From: Rhinopithecus roxellana | Taxonomy: Eukaryota; Chordata; Mammalia; Primates; Cercopithecidae | Direction: 5' to 3' | DNA: 64,000 bases | NCBI RefSeq assembly: GCF_007565055.1 | Contig: NC_044553.1 | Location: forward strand, 98,183,858-98,247,857 | Shown: positions 23,420-33,747 of the stretch, piece by piece | Position numbering within the stretch: position 1 is the stretch's first letter | Layout: each line of letters starts with the position of its first letter | Notes under the pieces: generated by a model | The model's input: only the letters and a program-made list of their open reading frames with translations | What the model was told of the DNA's origin: nothing | Database searches by the model: none | Program-made: the position numbers and the translations under genes

Positions 23420-25580
23420 TGTCTTTATCATCATTGTCTTCACTTTGAGTACGCTGAGAAGAAGGAGGAGGAGGGGTTGGTCTTACAGTCTCAAGGGTGG
23501 CAAAGTCAAAAGTGGAGGAGTTGGAAGGGGAAGCAGGAGAGGCAGGCACATTTGGTATAATTTTACATAAATTGCATCATAATTTCTGTCTGACTTTTTT
23601 TTACTTTTCATTTTTCTGAAAATATGAATATTTGGTACCAATCCTTCTTCTACCATTTGCTTTAGTTTCAGTGCCCATATTATAGAAGAGTCGATCTTGT
23701 AAAAGAAGTCAAAAGCAGTCTTGAATAATTGGAACCATTCTGTCAGATTGTCTAATGTCACTTTGTTTTCTGGCACTGCTTCTTCTAGGTCTTCTTCGTC
23801 ATTTTCTGGCACTGACTTTGAAGCACTCATCTCCATCAAGTCGCCATTGGTTAATTCCTCAGATGTGGTGTCTATTAACTCTTGAATTTCTCCAAGATTC
23901 ATAACTTGAAACCTTTCATCCCCCACTATTGTGGCAATATACACAATTTCTTTCTGATTGCCTTGATTGTCTCTGTCATAGATCCTGTGAAATCATGCAC
24001 AACATCTGAACCCAGTTTTCTCCATCAGAAATTTACTGTTTCAGGCTTCATGGCTTTCATTGCCTTTTAAATGATGACATCTTCAATTGTGTAATCCATT
24101 GAGATTTTCATGATGTTTTTCTCGATTAGAATTCTCTTCCATAGCATTCACAATTCCTTCCATAGAGTACTGTGCATAATGAGCCTTACACATTTTCATG
24201 ACCCCCTGACCTAGTAACTTAATTAGAGACATTTGCTTGGGAGCAAGTAGACCATTTTGACACCTTCAGTGTTGAACTTACAGGATTCTGGGTGGCCGAG
24301 TGTGTTGTCTACTATCAAAATAACTTTTAAAGACTGTGCTTTACTGGCCAGGTCCCTTCTGACTTTGGGAACAAAACACTGATGAAACTAATCCAGTAAA
24401 AGGTTCTTATTGTCAAAACCTTCTTGTTGTACAACCAAAAGCACTAGCGTCTGGATAGCTGGTGTTTAGTTTTTCTCTCTCTCTTTCTTTGAGACAGGCT
24501 CTCACTCTGTTGCCTGTTGCCCAGGCTGGAGTGCAGTGGTGCAATCATGGCTCACTGGAGCCTCCTTCACTTCCCAAGACTCAGGTGATCCTCCTACATC
24601 AGTCTCCTAAGTAGCTGGAACTACAAGTGTGTGCCACCATGCCTGGCTCAGTTTTGTATTTTCAGTAGAGATGGGGTTTTGTCCTGTTACCCAGGCTGGT
24701 CTCAAACTCCTGGACTCAAGTAATTCACCCACTTTAGCCTCTCAATGTGCTGGAATTACAGGATTGTGCCACCGTGCCTGGAACCTTTTCTCTTTAAGGC
24801 CAAAGCGTTAGCAGCTTTATAAATAAGGCTAGTCCTGAGTATAAACCCAAATGCATTTGCGTAGAAGAGTAGAGGCAGCCTATCTCTTTCTGCTTTAAAT
24901 TCTGGTGCTCACTTATTTTCTAACAAATAAATGTCCCTTGTGGCATTTTCTTTTTAACAGAATAAGGCACTTTCATTGGCATTAAAATTTGCTCAGGCAG
25001 ATATTCTCTCTCCTCAGTAATTTTCTTAATGATGTCTGAAAATTCGTCTGCTGCCTCTTGGTTGGCAGAAGCTGCTTCTCTCATTACTTAGACACTTTTG
25101 AAGCCAATTCGTTTTAAAGATGGGATCTTGCTCTGCCTTTCAGGCTAGTGTATAGTGGCAGAGTTATAAGTCACTGTGGCCTTGAACCAAACTCCCAAAC
25201 CTCTTTCTAAAGTTATCAAGCCATCCTTTGCTGGCAATAATTTCTCCAGGTTTAGATCCCTCACCTTCCTTTTGCTTTAAGTTATTGTATAATGACTTTA
25301 CTTTTTCTCAAATTATATTAAAATCTATAGGTATGTCTTTATTATAGCAATCCTGCACTCACATATAAACCACATATATAAGACACAATTATATTTTGCA
25401 AAAAGTACAAGGTTTCCACTCCTGCTGGCATAGATGCAACAACAGTTTCAGGATTTTTTTTTTTTTTACAATGGTCTCTATGCTACATTCATTCATCTTG
25501 AAATGGTGGGCAACCACAGCTGCAGATCTCAATCTACAGTATATAGCAAGCAATTGAACTTTTTCTTGTAATGTCATGAC
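23420..25580 (-). pseudogene. Tigger2 transposase remnant (CENP-B/DDE family)
   Basis: Reads right to left. The N-terminal DNA-binding region is at 25389-25577 (MTLQEKVQLLAIYCRLRSAA, a helix-turn-helix of CENP-B type, then KMNECSIETIVKK). The middle catalytic DDE part is present as DNA at about 24060-25300 but broken by stops, shifts and an Alu. The C-terminal region is an open 153-codon frame at 23483-23944 (GEIQELIDTTSEELTNGDLM, then a DNLTEWFQLFKTAFDFFYKI stretch). The family is related to the domesticated TIGD genes, but this copy is a decayed transposon and not a TIGD gene: terminal repeats are attached and the frame is dead. Confidence 0.88.
24479..24785 (-). mobile_element. Alu inserted in the Tigger2 element (AluJ-like)
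   Basis: Minus-strand Alu reading from a degenerate T/CT tail (CTCTCTTTCTTTGAGACAGG) to CCACCGTGCCTGGAACC. Differences such as TCTCACTCTGTTGCC and GGACTCAAGTAATTC fit an old J-type copy. TTTTCTCT at 24471-24478 and at 24786-24793 is the likely target duplication. It splits the transposase coding region. Confidence 0.88.
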
Positions 25581-26291
25581 TTTTCTCTGCTTCTTGGGAT
25601 CACTTCAAGCATCACTGTGACACTTTGCATGTGTCCCAGAGTGTTACTCAAGGTTTACAGCATTGTACTAAACATGAATAAAATAAAACCATGAACTTCA
25701 AGAGATCATTTTTATTGAAATATGCAATTTACTAGAGAGACAGATTGCTCATACAGAGAAAATAATGGCATTTTAAGTTGATTCTTGCTACACTTGAGTG
25801 AACCACAATAGCAATAAGAGGTGGCTACAATACTATTACAGCAGTACAATACATACTACAGTTAATTTTATGTAGTTAGGACTTAATACTGCATCGTTAC
25901 ATGTATTTACATTTTTCTCAAATGTGAATGGTGCCTGGGAATGGTGTGGTATGTTTTATAAGTGTGTGTATAAATTTTGAAAAATTTTAGCTTTTCATAA
26001 TTGATTTGTATATGTTTTATGGTAGGAAATAATAAAATAGACTAATATTTGCATGTGTTTTATGTATTCATAACATACTTAAATTTTTCTTAATTTAAAA
26101 ATTATTTCTAGGTTAGCATGGTTTATATGAGAGTTGGTTTAATCTGTTGCAAATTTTCAAAAAAATTGTCAATGTATTTATTAAGCAAAATATGCATCCA
26201 AATAGACCCATGCATTTTAAACCTGTGCTGTTCAAAGATCAACTGTATATTATTTTGTATTCCACTTAAATGAAACAATTTATTAAGGCCT

Positions 26292-26688
26292 TGATATAGT
26301 TTGGATAGTTGTCCCTCCCATATCTCATGTTGAAATGTAATCCCCAATATTGGATGTCAGGCCTGATGGGGGGTGTCTGAGTCATAGGGGTGAATCTCTC
26401 ATGACTTTGTGCTGTCCCTGAGATAGTAAATGTGTTTTCACAAGATCTGGTTGCTTAAAAGTGTGTAGCATCTCCCCACCTTTCTTGCTTTTGCCATGTG
26501 ATACACTCACTCCCACTTCATCTTCCACCGTGATTGTAAGCTTCTTGAGGCTTACCAAGAAGCTGAGCAGATGCCAGCACCATGCTTCTTGTAAAGCACG
26601 CAGAAGGATGAATGAATAAACCACTTTTCTGTATAAATTTCCCAGTCTCAGGTATTTCTTTATTACTACACAAGAACACCCTAATACA
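26292..26688 (+). mobile_element. MaLR LTR (MST-like)
   Basis: TGATATAGTTTGGATAGTTG to CACCCTAATACA, with internal signatures CATGTTGAAATGTAATCCCC, CACAAGATCTGGTTG, TTGTAAGCTTC and CATGCTTCTTGTA. Flanking pentamers (GGCCT, AGTCT) match at only three of five positions, so the duplication has decayed or the edges are off by a base. A solo LTR just outside the Tigger2 element. Confidence 0.88.
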
Positions 26689-26799
26689 AGTCTTGTAAGA
26701 AAGTTGTAATTTGAGAAAAGCTTCAGATGTGGTTATTTTATACTGCTTGAGTTTTGCTTAATTTTTCCCTGCAATTTTTTTTACTATATTGAGAGCCTT

Positions 26800-28139
26800 T
26801 TTAAAAAAAGTTAGTATGATATGTCTTTATCCCTTTTTAAAAAATTTATCTTTGTCATTATACTTAAAGTGAAACTGTAAACTCCCCACAACCTACAGTG
26901 AGGTAGTGGAGAATTTTTTTTAAACTAGGCTGACAATCTCTGTCTTTAATTGGTCTATTTAGAGTGTTGCCAATTAAAGTGATTATTGATATAGCTGCAT
27001 TAATATCTACCATGTTTTTAATTGTTTTCTTCTTTGCACATTTTCTTCATTCATACTTTTCATTTTTTCAATGGTGTCCTAAACCTTGTAAACTCTAGAA
27101 ATGCCAGTTTAAAGAAAAGAAAAGAACCATAATTGAGATACTAAGATAGGAGAACAAATGGAATTATATAAACTGTTCAAGTAGTACAAAGCAAATAGAA
27201 AAAAGAGAAAAAGTTATTTTTCCCAAATAACATATTTTGACACTTTCTGTGCCTACTGGAAATGGAATGAATTTCTCAGTTTTTGTTTGCCTGACGGGTG
27301 CTTTTGAAAGATAATTGTTTTGGATAGAAAGTTCTTAGTTTTTTGTCTGTTTTATTTCATAACTTTTAATATCTCATGTTACTTTACTGTAGCTTTCATG
27401 ACTTCTAACAAGAAAACTGGTGTAATTCTTATCCGTGTTCTTTTATAGATAAGGTCTTGTTTTCCTTTGGTTTCTTTCAATATTTATTTTTTTTAAATTT
27501 GGTTTTCTGCAGTTTGAATAGGATAAGCCTAGATGAGGATTATTTTCTGGTTGATATTTATCCTGCTTGATGTTCTCTGGACTCCCTAATCTGTGGTTTG
27601 GTGCTTCTCATTAATTTTGGAACATTCTCCAAAAACATTCTTGTTTTTGAAACATTTTGACATGAAATATAGAATATACCCCATTTCCTCTTTCTCCTTC
27701 TTATTTTTTGATCACGCATATCTTACACCTTTGGAAATTGTCTCTCAATTCTTGACTATTGTGTTACTTTCCATTCTTGTTTATCATTTTGTTTTAGTAA
27801 GGAAAGTTTCTGTTGAGGTATCTTGCAGCTCACTGGTTGTTTCCTTGGCCATCCTTAGTCTATCAGTGATTGCATTAATGACACTCTTCATTTCTGTTGC
27901 TTTTTAAATTCTTATTTCTAACATTTCCTTTTGATTCTTTCTTAACATTTCAACCTTTCTGTTTATATAACTCCGTTGTTCTTCCATGTTGTTAGCTTTT
28001 CCATAAGAGGCATTTACATATTAGTCATAGTAATTTTGAATCGCCTGTCTGGTAATTCCAAAATCTGTAGCAAAATTTAGTATAACTCTGATGCTTGCTT
28101 TGTCTTTTGAGACTATGCTTTGTTTTACCTTTAGCATAC
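26800..28139 (-). mobile_element. Ancient HAL1/L1M fragment, ORF1 region
   Basis: Minus-strand sequence reminiscent of old L1 ORF1 read in reverse: TTGAATAGGATAAGCCTAG, TTTATCCTGCTTGATGTTC, TTGGAACATTCTCC and TCCTTTTGATTCTTTCTTAAC occur in the order expected. The 26930-27010 part (TCTTTAATTGGTCTATTTAG) resembles the 3' side. No useful open frame survives. HAL1 is preferred because ORF1 seems to pass straight to a 3' part without ORF2, but an L1M with a deletion is equally possible. Confidence 0.5.
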
Positions 28140-28690
28140 TGTATTAATCAGCGTTCTCTAGGGGGATGGAACTAATAGGATAGATGTATAGTTGGAGGGG
28201 AGATTACTATGGAGTATTTAATCACACAGTCACAAGGTGATATCCCACAATAGGCCATCTGCAAGCTGAGGAGCAAGGAAGCTAATCTGAGTCCCAAAAC
28301 TCCAAAAGTAGGAAGCCAACAGTACAGCCTTCGGTCTGTGATCAAAGGTCTGAGAGCCCCTTTCAAACCACTGGTGTAAGTCCAAGAGTTTAAAAGGTTA
28401 AGAACTTGGAGTCTGATGTTCAAGGACAGGAAGCATCCAGAACAGAAGGAAAGATGAAGGCTGAAAGACTTAGGCTAGTCTAGTCCTTCTATGTTCCTCT
28501 GCCTGCTTTTATCCTAGACATGTTGGCAACTGATTAAATAGTGACCATCCAGTTCGAGGATGGGTTTGCCTCTTCAACTCCACCAACTCAAATGTTAATC
28601 TCCTGTGGCAACACCCTTACAGACACACCCAGGAACAATACTTTGCACCCTTCAATCCAATCAAGTCGACATTCTATAATAACCATCACA
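28140..28690 (-). mobile_element. Solo LTR of ERVL type (MLT2-like)
   Basis: TGTATTAATCAGCGTTCTCT to ATAACCATCACA on the plus strand, the same family and orientation as 7498-8065. Flanks CATAC (28135-28139) and CACAC (28691-28695) differ at one base, an almost intact 5-bp duplication. It interrupts the HAL1/L1M stretch. Confidence 0.88.
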
Positions 28691-29500
28691 CACACCTTGT
28701 AATTTTATTGCTGAAAGCTATGCTATAATGTATTTCACCATAGGAACTGAGGAAATTTGGCCTTCAGTGTGAGGTTTTAAGTTAATTTGGATAGGAGTTA
28801 GACTATGTTAAATGTTTGCTATACTTGTAGGTGCCAGAGACTTCAATTCCTTGTTATGTCTTGTTTTATTCCAATTATCGTTTGTTGTGCTCTCCCTAAA
28901 ATCTCCTTTTTAAATAGATTATGTGGCTTTTGGCTCTTTCAACTCTATAATTCATTGTTATTTTACTTGAGCCCTGCTGATGTGGTAATGGTAGAATAGA
29001 AAAATAGTTCTATAATTCTGTAATAACTTTCAGTCTCTAGTGGGTCTATATTCCTAGGATGTGTCAATAGTAAGTGTTTTCTACCTGTCTAAACTCCATT
29101 TTAGATAGGACAGGAAGGCTAGAGGGGGCTTTAGCTAGGTGCTTTTGCTTCCCCCAGGGTTGCATAAGACATAGTTTCTGTTATCAGAGGCCTTTATAAA
29201 TCATGACTTTTGGCTCTTCACTATGAGAACCTATTGGGATTCCTATGGTTAAATACTTTGAATGACTAGGGGTCCTCCCAAGACTACATTTCCCCAGGAG
29301 GTTTCCACTCTCACACTGGTTTAAACTCAGTCTCCAGCATTTTGTCCAAGTTACCATGTAAGTGTTGCCACCCTATTGTGGCTCCAGTGGCTTCTGCTTC
29401 AGGTAAATTGATCTCAGGTGTGACATTCTGAATTCACTTGTATTGCAGATTTCAAGGTGACAGTTTGTCCTATGACATCAATTTTTTGATGGGTCTAATA
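28691..29500 (-). mobile_element. Ancient HAL1/L1M fragment, 5' continuation
   Basis: Likely upstream continuation of 26800-28139 after the LTR insertion, judged from continuity and general composition. It has no open frame or firm family signature. Confidence 0.35.
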
Positions 29501-29774
29501 AGTCATTAATCTTCAGCATGCTTAAATTTTTTCGTGTTGTAAGGACAGGAATAACCACTTCAAAGGTATTAACAACTCAGAACTGAAACCAGAATGCCTA
29601 CTTATACTTTTAAGAATGTTAATTTATATCAGGAAATTAAATGGTTTATTCAAGGCTTGAAATAGATTTTGCTTTCTGAACAAATAAAACATAAATTGAG
29701 TCAATAGAATGAGTAACTCCACCTATCAAATTTAGTGAATAAAAATTTTCAACCACAAAGTAAATATGAATTGT

Positions 29775-30093
29775 ACATGTATAAATAAAAATGAGTAGCA
29801 TATACACATATAAAATGTATATATATGCTATTTTGAATAACACTGTATGTATATAGTGTATGTATCCATATATTTTATATACACTGTGTGTATATATACA
29901 TTTTATATATACACTGTGTAAATGTACACATTTTATGTATATCATCTATGTATATAGATGTGTATATACATATATACACACATCCATATATAAAATTTAT
30001 ATATTGTACATATATGTATTCACATACAATATATAGAATAATATATTTGGATGTGTACATGTATTTCTTATGTGTATTTAGATATATAATACA
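29775..30093. repeat. TATG/TACA microsatellite cluster
   Basis: Imperfect alternation of TATA, TATG and ACAC units. It is open in several frames on both strands only because the units lack stops, giving meaningless tyrosine- and isoleucine-rich frames. It borders the first Tigger1 fragment. Confidence 0.85.
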
Positions 30094-30202
30094 CACTTTA
30101 TTGCTAAGAAAAAAAAGCTAACCATCATTTGAGTCTTCAGGGAGTCATAATCTTTTCGCTGCTGGAGTGACTTTCTTCATTGTTGATAGTTGCTGACTAA
30201 TG
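30094..30202. mobile_element. Tigger1-type fragment, first partial copy
   Basis: ACTTTATTGCTAAGAAA, GTCTTCAGGGAGTCATAATC and TTGTTGATAGTTGCTGACTA match the subterminal part of Tigger1. The same part recurs at about 30506-30612, so the region is present twice about 411 bases apart. Confidence 0.7.
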
Positions 30203-30327
30203 TGTATGTGTGTATATATACAGACACATTCATATATATATATACGCATTCATATATATAGGTTATATATACACACATGTATAATTCACGTGTGTGTGGG
30301 GATGTGTATATATATATTGCTGTATAT
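30203..30327. repeat. TG/TA microsatellite
   Basis: GTGTATGTGTGTATATATAC-type repeat followed by ATATATA units. It lies between two Tigger1 pieces and has replaced the terminal repeat of the second. Confidence 0.8.
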
Positions 30328-30722
30328 ATATGGAATTGCAGGTTCAGTTCCAAACCACTGTAATAAATACAAATCTGCCATAAAGCAAGTCATAAGATTT
30401 TTCATTTGTTTCCCAGTGCATTTAAAAGTCATATTTATACTATATTGTCATCTAGTAAGTGTACAATAGCATTATACCTAAACATTTATGTAAGTTAAGT
30501 TAAAAATACTTCATTGCTAATAAAAGCTAACAATAATTTGAGCCTTCAGTGAGTCATAATCTTTTACCTGGTGGAGGTTTCTGCTTCAATGTTGATAGCT
30601 GCTGACTGATTAGGGTGGTGGTGGCTGAAGATTGCATAGGCTGTGGCAATTTCTTAAAATAAAACAACATTTGCCACATCAATTGATTCTTCATTTCACA
30701 AAACATTTCTCTGTATCATATC
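30328..30722. mobile_element. Tigger1-type terminal fragment
   Basis: GCAGGTTCAGTTCCAAACCA, then AATAGCATTATACCTAA, AGCCTTCAGTGAGTCATAAT and CTGTGGCAATTTCTTAAAAT follow the order of a Tigger1 end. The outermost terminal bases are lost in the microsatellite. No transposase coding remains. Confidence 0.75.
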
Positions 30723-31147
30723 CTACTCAGACTCAATCCTGAATTTACCAGTTCCATCTCGTGATGTACTGTTGCTAGGCACATTTGTCATTGTGACTTG
30801 GTGAGACCAATGGAACCCAGATCATAATGAGTAGTTCTTGGTGCATGGCCACTTGATGTCACATGATCGCATGTGCTGTCCCTCACAAAGCCCTGACATG
30901 CCGAGGGTATTACAAAAACATATAAATCTCTGCTGGGCATGGCACAACCTTACTTCAGCCTCTCAGAAGCTGAATGTTTATTCTCTCTGGAGTTTTCTTT
31001 AAGCTGATTATTACATCATTTCCTACCATTGAATTTTCCAATAACAGCATACATTTGATTGTAGGTTCAGGTGGAAAATCCTACATTTCTTTCTTTTTTC
31101 CTAGTAAGGCATAACAATGCATTTCTTAGTCCCAACATAGTTTAAAA
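30723..31147. other. Intergenic DNA, nothing recognised
   Basis: Slightly richer in G and C than its neighbours. No open frame, repeat family or RNA recognised. Confidence 0.45.
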
Positions 31148-31778
31148 ACAACATATGCTGGCAAGGCTGTGGAGAACAGACAATGCTTTTGCACTTTTGG
31201 TAGGAATGCAAACTAGTTCATCCACTGTGGGAAAGAGTTTGGAGATTTCTCAAAGAACTTAAAATAGAATTACCATTTAAACCAGGAATCTCACTACTGG
31301 ATATATACCCAAAGAAAAATAATTAATTTTATCCAAAAGACACATGCACCCATATGTTCATTGCAGTGCTATTCAAAATAGCAAAGGTATGAATCAATCA
31401 ACCTATGCACCCATCAACAGCGGATGGGATAAATAAAATATGGTACATATAAACCCTGCAATATTACAAATACATGAAAAAAAAAATGAAATCACACCCT
31501 TTACAGCAACATAGATGAACCTGGAAACCATCATCCTAAGAAAGCTAATCCAAGAACAGGGAGCCAAATACTGTATGTTCTCACTTATAAGTGAGACCTA
31601 AACATTAAATACACATCATTGTAAAGACAGGAACAACAGACACTGAGGACCACTAGATGCGGAAGGAACAAAGAGGAGTATGGGCTGAAAAACTGCCTAT
31701 TGGATATTATGCTTACTGCCTGAGTGATGGAATCATTGGGACCTCAAACTTCAGTGTCACACAATTCAAAATGTTTAA
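31148..31778 (+). mobile_element. 5'-truncated L1 3' end (old L1PA/L1PB range)
   Basis: Degenerate ORF2 end and 3'UTR: GCTGGCAAGGCTGTGGAGAA, CTGGATATATACCCAAAG, TATGTTCATTGCAGTG and ACTTATAAGTGAGACC in order. It reaches ACCTCAAACTTCAGTGTCAC and then the final 60-80 bases are missing here but appear at 32080-32160. Confidence 0.85.
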
Positions 31779-31783
31779 AGATG

Positions 31784-32079
31784 TATATTAAATACACAAG
31801 GTTCAAAGATGTATATAAAATGTGGCACATGATCAGGGAAATAGAAACTGACTATACTTCAGCTTTATTTTCTCCCTTTGGCATTAATAAAAAGGATACT
31901 ATGTCAGATAATGACACTTTTACATGATAATTTTAGGAACATTTAGAAATTCTGGTCAAGTGATATTGCATAAATAATTTGTTCTAATTTCACTTAGTAT
32001 TCAAATAAACAGAAGCATTTCTTAAATCATTAAGGATAGCTGTGCAAAGATGAAAGATAATACAGATAATACAGAAATG
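31784..32079 (+). repeat. Duplicated block, copy A
   Basis: About 290 bases beginning near TTAAATACACAAGGTTC and ending GATAATACAGAAA. It repeats at 32161-32450 with a period of about 374 bases and roughly 85-88 percent identity by eye. It sits where the L1 3' end should continue. Confidence 0.8.
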
Positions 32080-32160
32080 TAACAAAATTGCGTGTGTATC
32101 CTTTAGTCTATAATAAAAGTTGAAATTATTTAATAATAAAGAATAAAAATAAATAAATAC
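32080..32160 (+). mobile_element. L1 3' terminus, displaced
   Basis: TGTAACAAAATTGCGTGTGT, CCTTTAGTCTATAATAAAAG and an A-rich AATAAAAATAAATAAATAC tail form an L1 3' terminus. It lies between the two copies of the duplicated block. Confidence 0.75.
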
Positions 32161-32450
32161 TGCAGATAACAAAGGTTCGAAAATGTATATAAAAAGTATT
32201 ACATGATCAGGGAAACATAAGCTGACTATACTTCAACTTTATTTTCTACCTCTGACATTAATAAAAGTGATAATATGTGAGATAATGACACTTTCACATA
32301 AAAACTTCTTTAGGAACATTTAAAAATTCTGGTCAAACGATATTGCATGAATAATTTATTCAAATTTCATTTTGCATTCAAATAAATGAAAGTAGTTTTT
32401 AAATCACTAAGGATAGTTATGCAAAGATGAAAGATAATACAGAAATAAAA
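32161..32450 (+). repeat. Duplicated block, copy B
   Basis: Shares ACATGATCAGGGAAA, GCTGACTATACTTCA, GATAATGACACTTTCACAT and ATGCAAAGATGAAAGATAAT with copy A. It follows the L1 tail directly, as a genomic flank would. Confidence 0.8.
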
Positions 32451-33747
32451 GCATATTTATTAGTCTTAAATATCAGATATTTCTAATGTATAATTAGTAT
32501 ACACTAGATTACAATCACTTCAAAAATATGTCTAATTAGTTACTGAAGAAAAGTAAACCCTGTTAAATTAATTTATATTTATATGTTTTATATATTTATT
32601 AAAAATCAATCATTTTAAAATTATAATTTTAACAGAAAAAGAACTCATATGCATTACACAAATTAATGATAAAAGAAAATCCATGCCTCCACTGCTCATC
32701 TTTGGAAATAAAATATTATCAGTACTTTTCAAGCTGTCCCTTTAAAACAGTATATACTGGGGTCTCAAACTTAAAGGAAACCATAATATTGAGTTTTGTA
32801 TTAAATATTAGACATTTTCAGATTTTAAACCAAATAAGCATATGTACAAAAATAATATTGATTTTGCATGTTTTTAAGTTTCATATAAATAGAAATGTAC
32901 CATATATTTTCTCCAAATTTGCCTTTTTGCCTAATATAATTTGTGAGATTCATGTATATTCATGCCTGTATCTTTATTATATTTGTGTTCTCTGCTTGAT
33001 AACATATGTTCATACTGAGCTATTATTAAATTACTAAACTCTTCCCCTGCTTTATTGATATCTGCATTGTTTTCAATTTCACATTATTCTAATAAATGCA
33101 GCAATGACTAATTTTTAACATATACCTAAGTACTCTTGACCAATTGTTTCTCTAACAGTAAAATTACTGAACCTCAGAATATGTACATATGTTTCTGCAT
33201 CATTCGAAATTTAATATACTTATTTTCTCAGTTGAGTAAACTAGTGTTTGAGTTGAAATTTGTTTTTGACCATTTACCTTGGGCCCGAGGTTGAGATTTT
33301 TATACATACACATAATGTTTCCTATGTATATTTATACTTTTATGTTTATATAAATATAAACTAATATGATATGTGTGTATTAGTTTATATTCATATAAAC
33401 TAATTGCCACTAAAAATGTATGTAATGTATTATATTTATATTCATATATATTTAGAAATATGTAATTTTCTATTCAATAAAATACATATTCATTGTATTC
33501 ATTGTATTCATTTTCATTATTTTTGTTGCTGCTGCTGTTGATTACAGGAATTCTTGCTTCATTTAGTATGCTAATACGTTTCAATTAAGAGCATAAAATA
33601 TATATTTCTATGTCTTTTTGATGGACAGATTTTCTTATTTTAGCGATATTTTCAAATTTATAACAAGCCTAAAGTATACTCCCCAAAAAATCAAATGCAT
33701 ACTTAAATATATTTAGTTGAAATAAAAAAATATTTGTTTTACTTTTT
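32451..33747. other. Very AT-rich intergenic DNA
   Basis: No supported gene. A 123-codon plus-strand frame at 32666-33037 has no recognisable domain. TA-rich simple sequence lies at about 33300-33470, with short ATTCATTGT repeats near 33490-33515. Confidence 0.5.

Larger units (their letters stand above)
23121..26245 (-). mobile_element. Near full-length Tigger2-type DNA transposon
   Basis: A pogo/Tc1-mariner class cut-and-paste element. Left terminus TAGTTGACCCTGAGCAATTT at 23121 and right terminus ending GATCAACTG at 26245 are inverted relative to each other and match the Tigger2 terminal repeat (C to T at the very first base on the left). TA dinucleotides flank both ends (23119-23120 and 26246-26247), the expected target duplication. 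After removing an internal Alu, about 2.8 kb remains, close to the roughly 2.7 kb of a full Tigger2. Transposase remnants lie on the minus strand. Confidence 0.9.

Noticed and set aside
23483..23944. Possible host gene related to TIGD transposase-derived genes
   Set aside because: Terminal inverted repeats, TA duplications, a dead frame and an internal Alu show an ordinary decayed Tigger2 element.
27593..27907. 104-codon frame with membrane-like segments
   Set aside because: It reads antisense through an ancient HAL1/L1M ORF1 region. The hydrophobicity comes from complementing A-rich coding sequence.
29646..30469. Tyrosine- and isoleucine-rich open frames of 73-99 codons on both strands
   Set aside because: They overlap TATA/TATG microsatellite sequence, whose units simply lack stop codons in several frames.
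32666..33037. 123-codon plus-strand frame as a small gene
   Set aside because: Surroundings are extremely AT-rich, no domain or start context stands out, and composition explains a hydrophobic, aromatic-rich frame.
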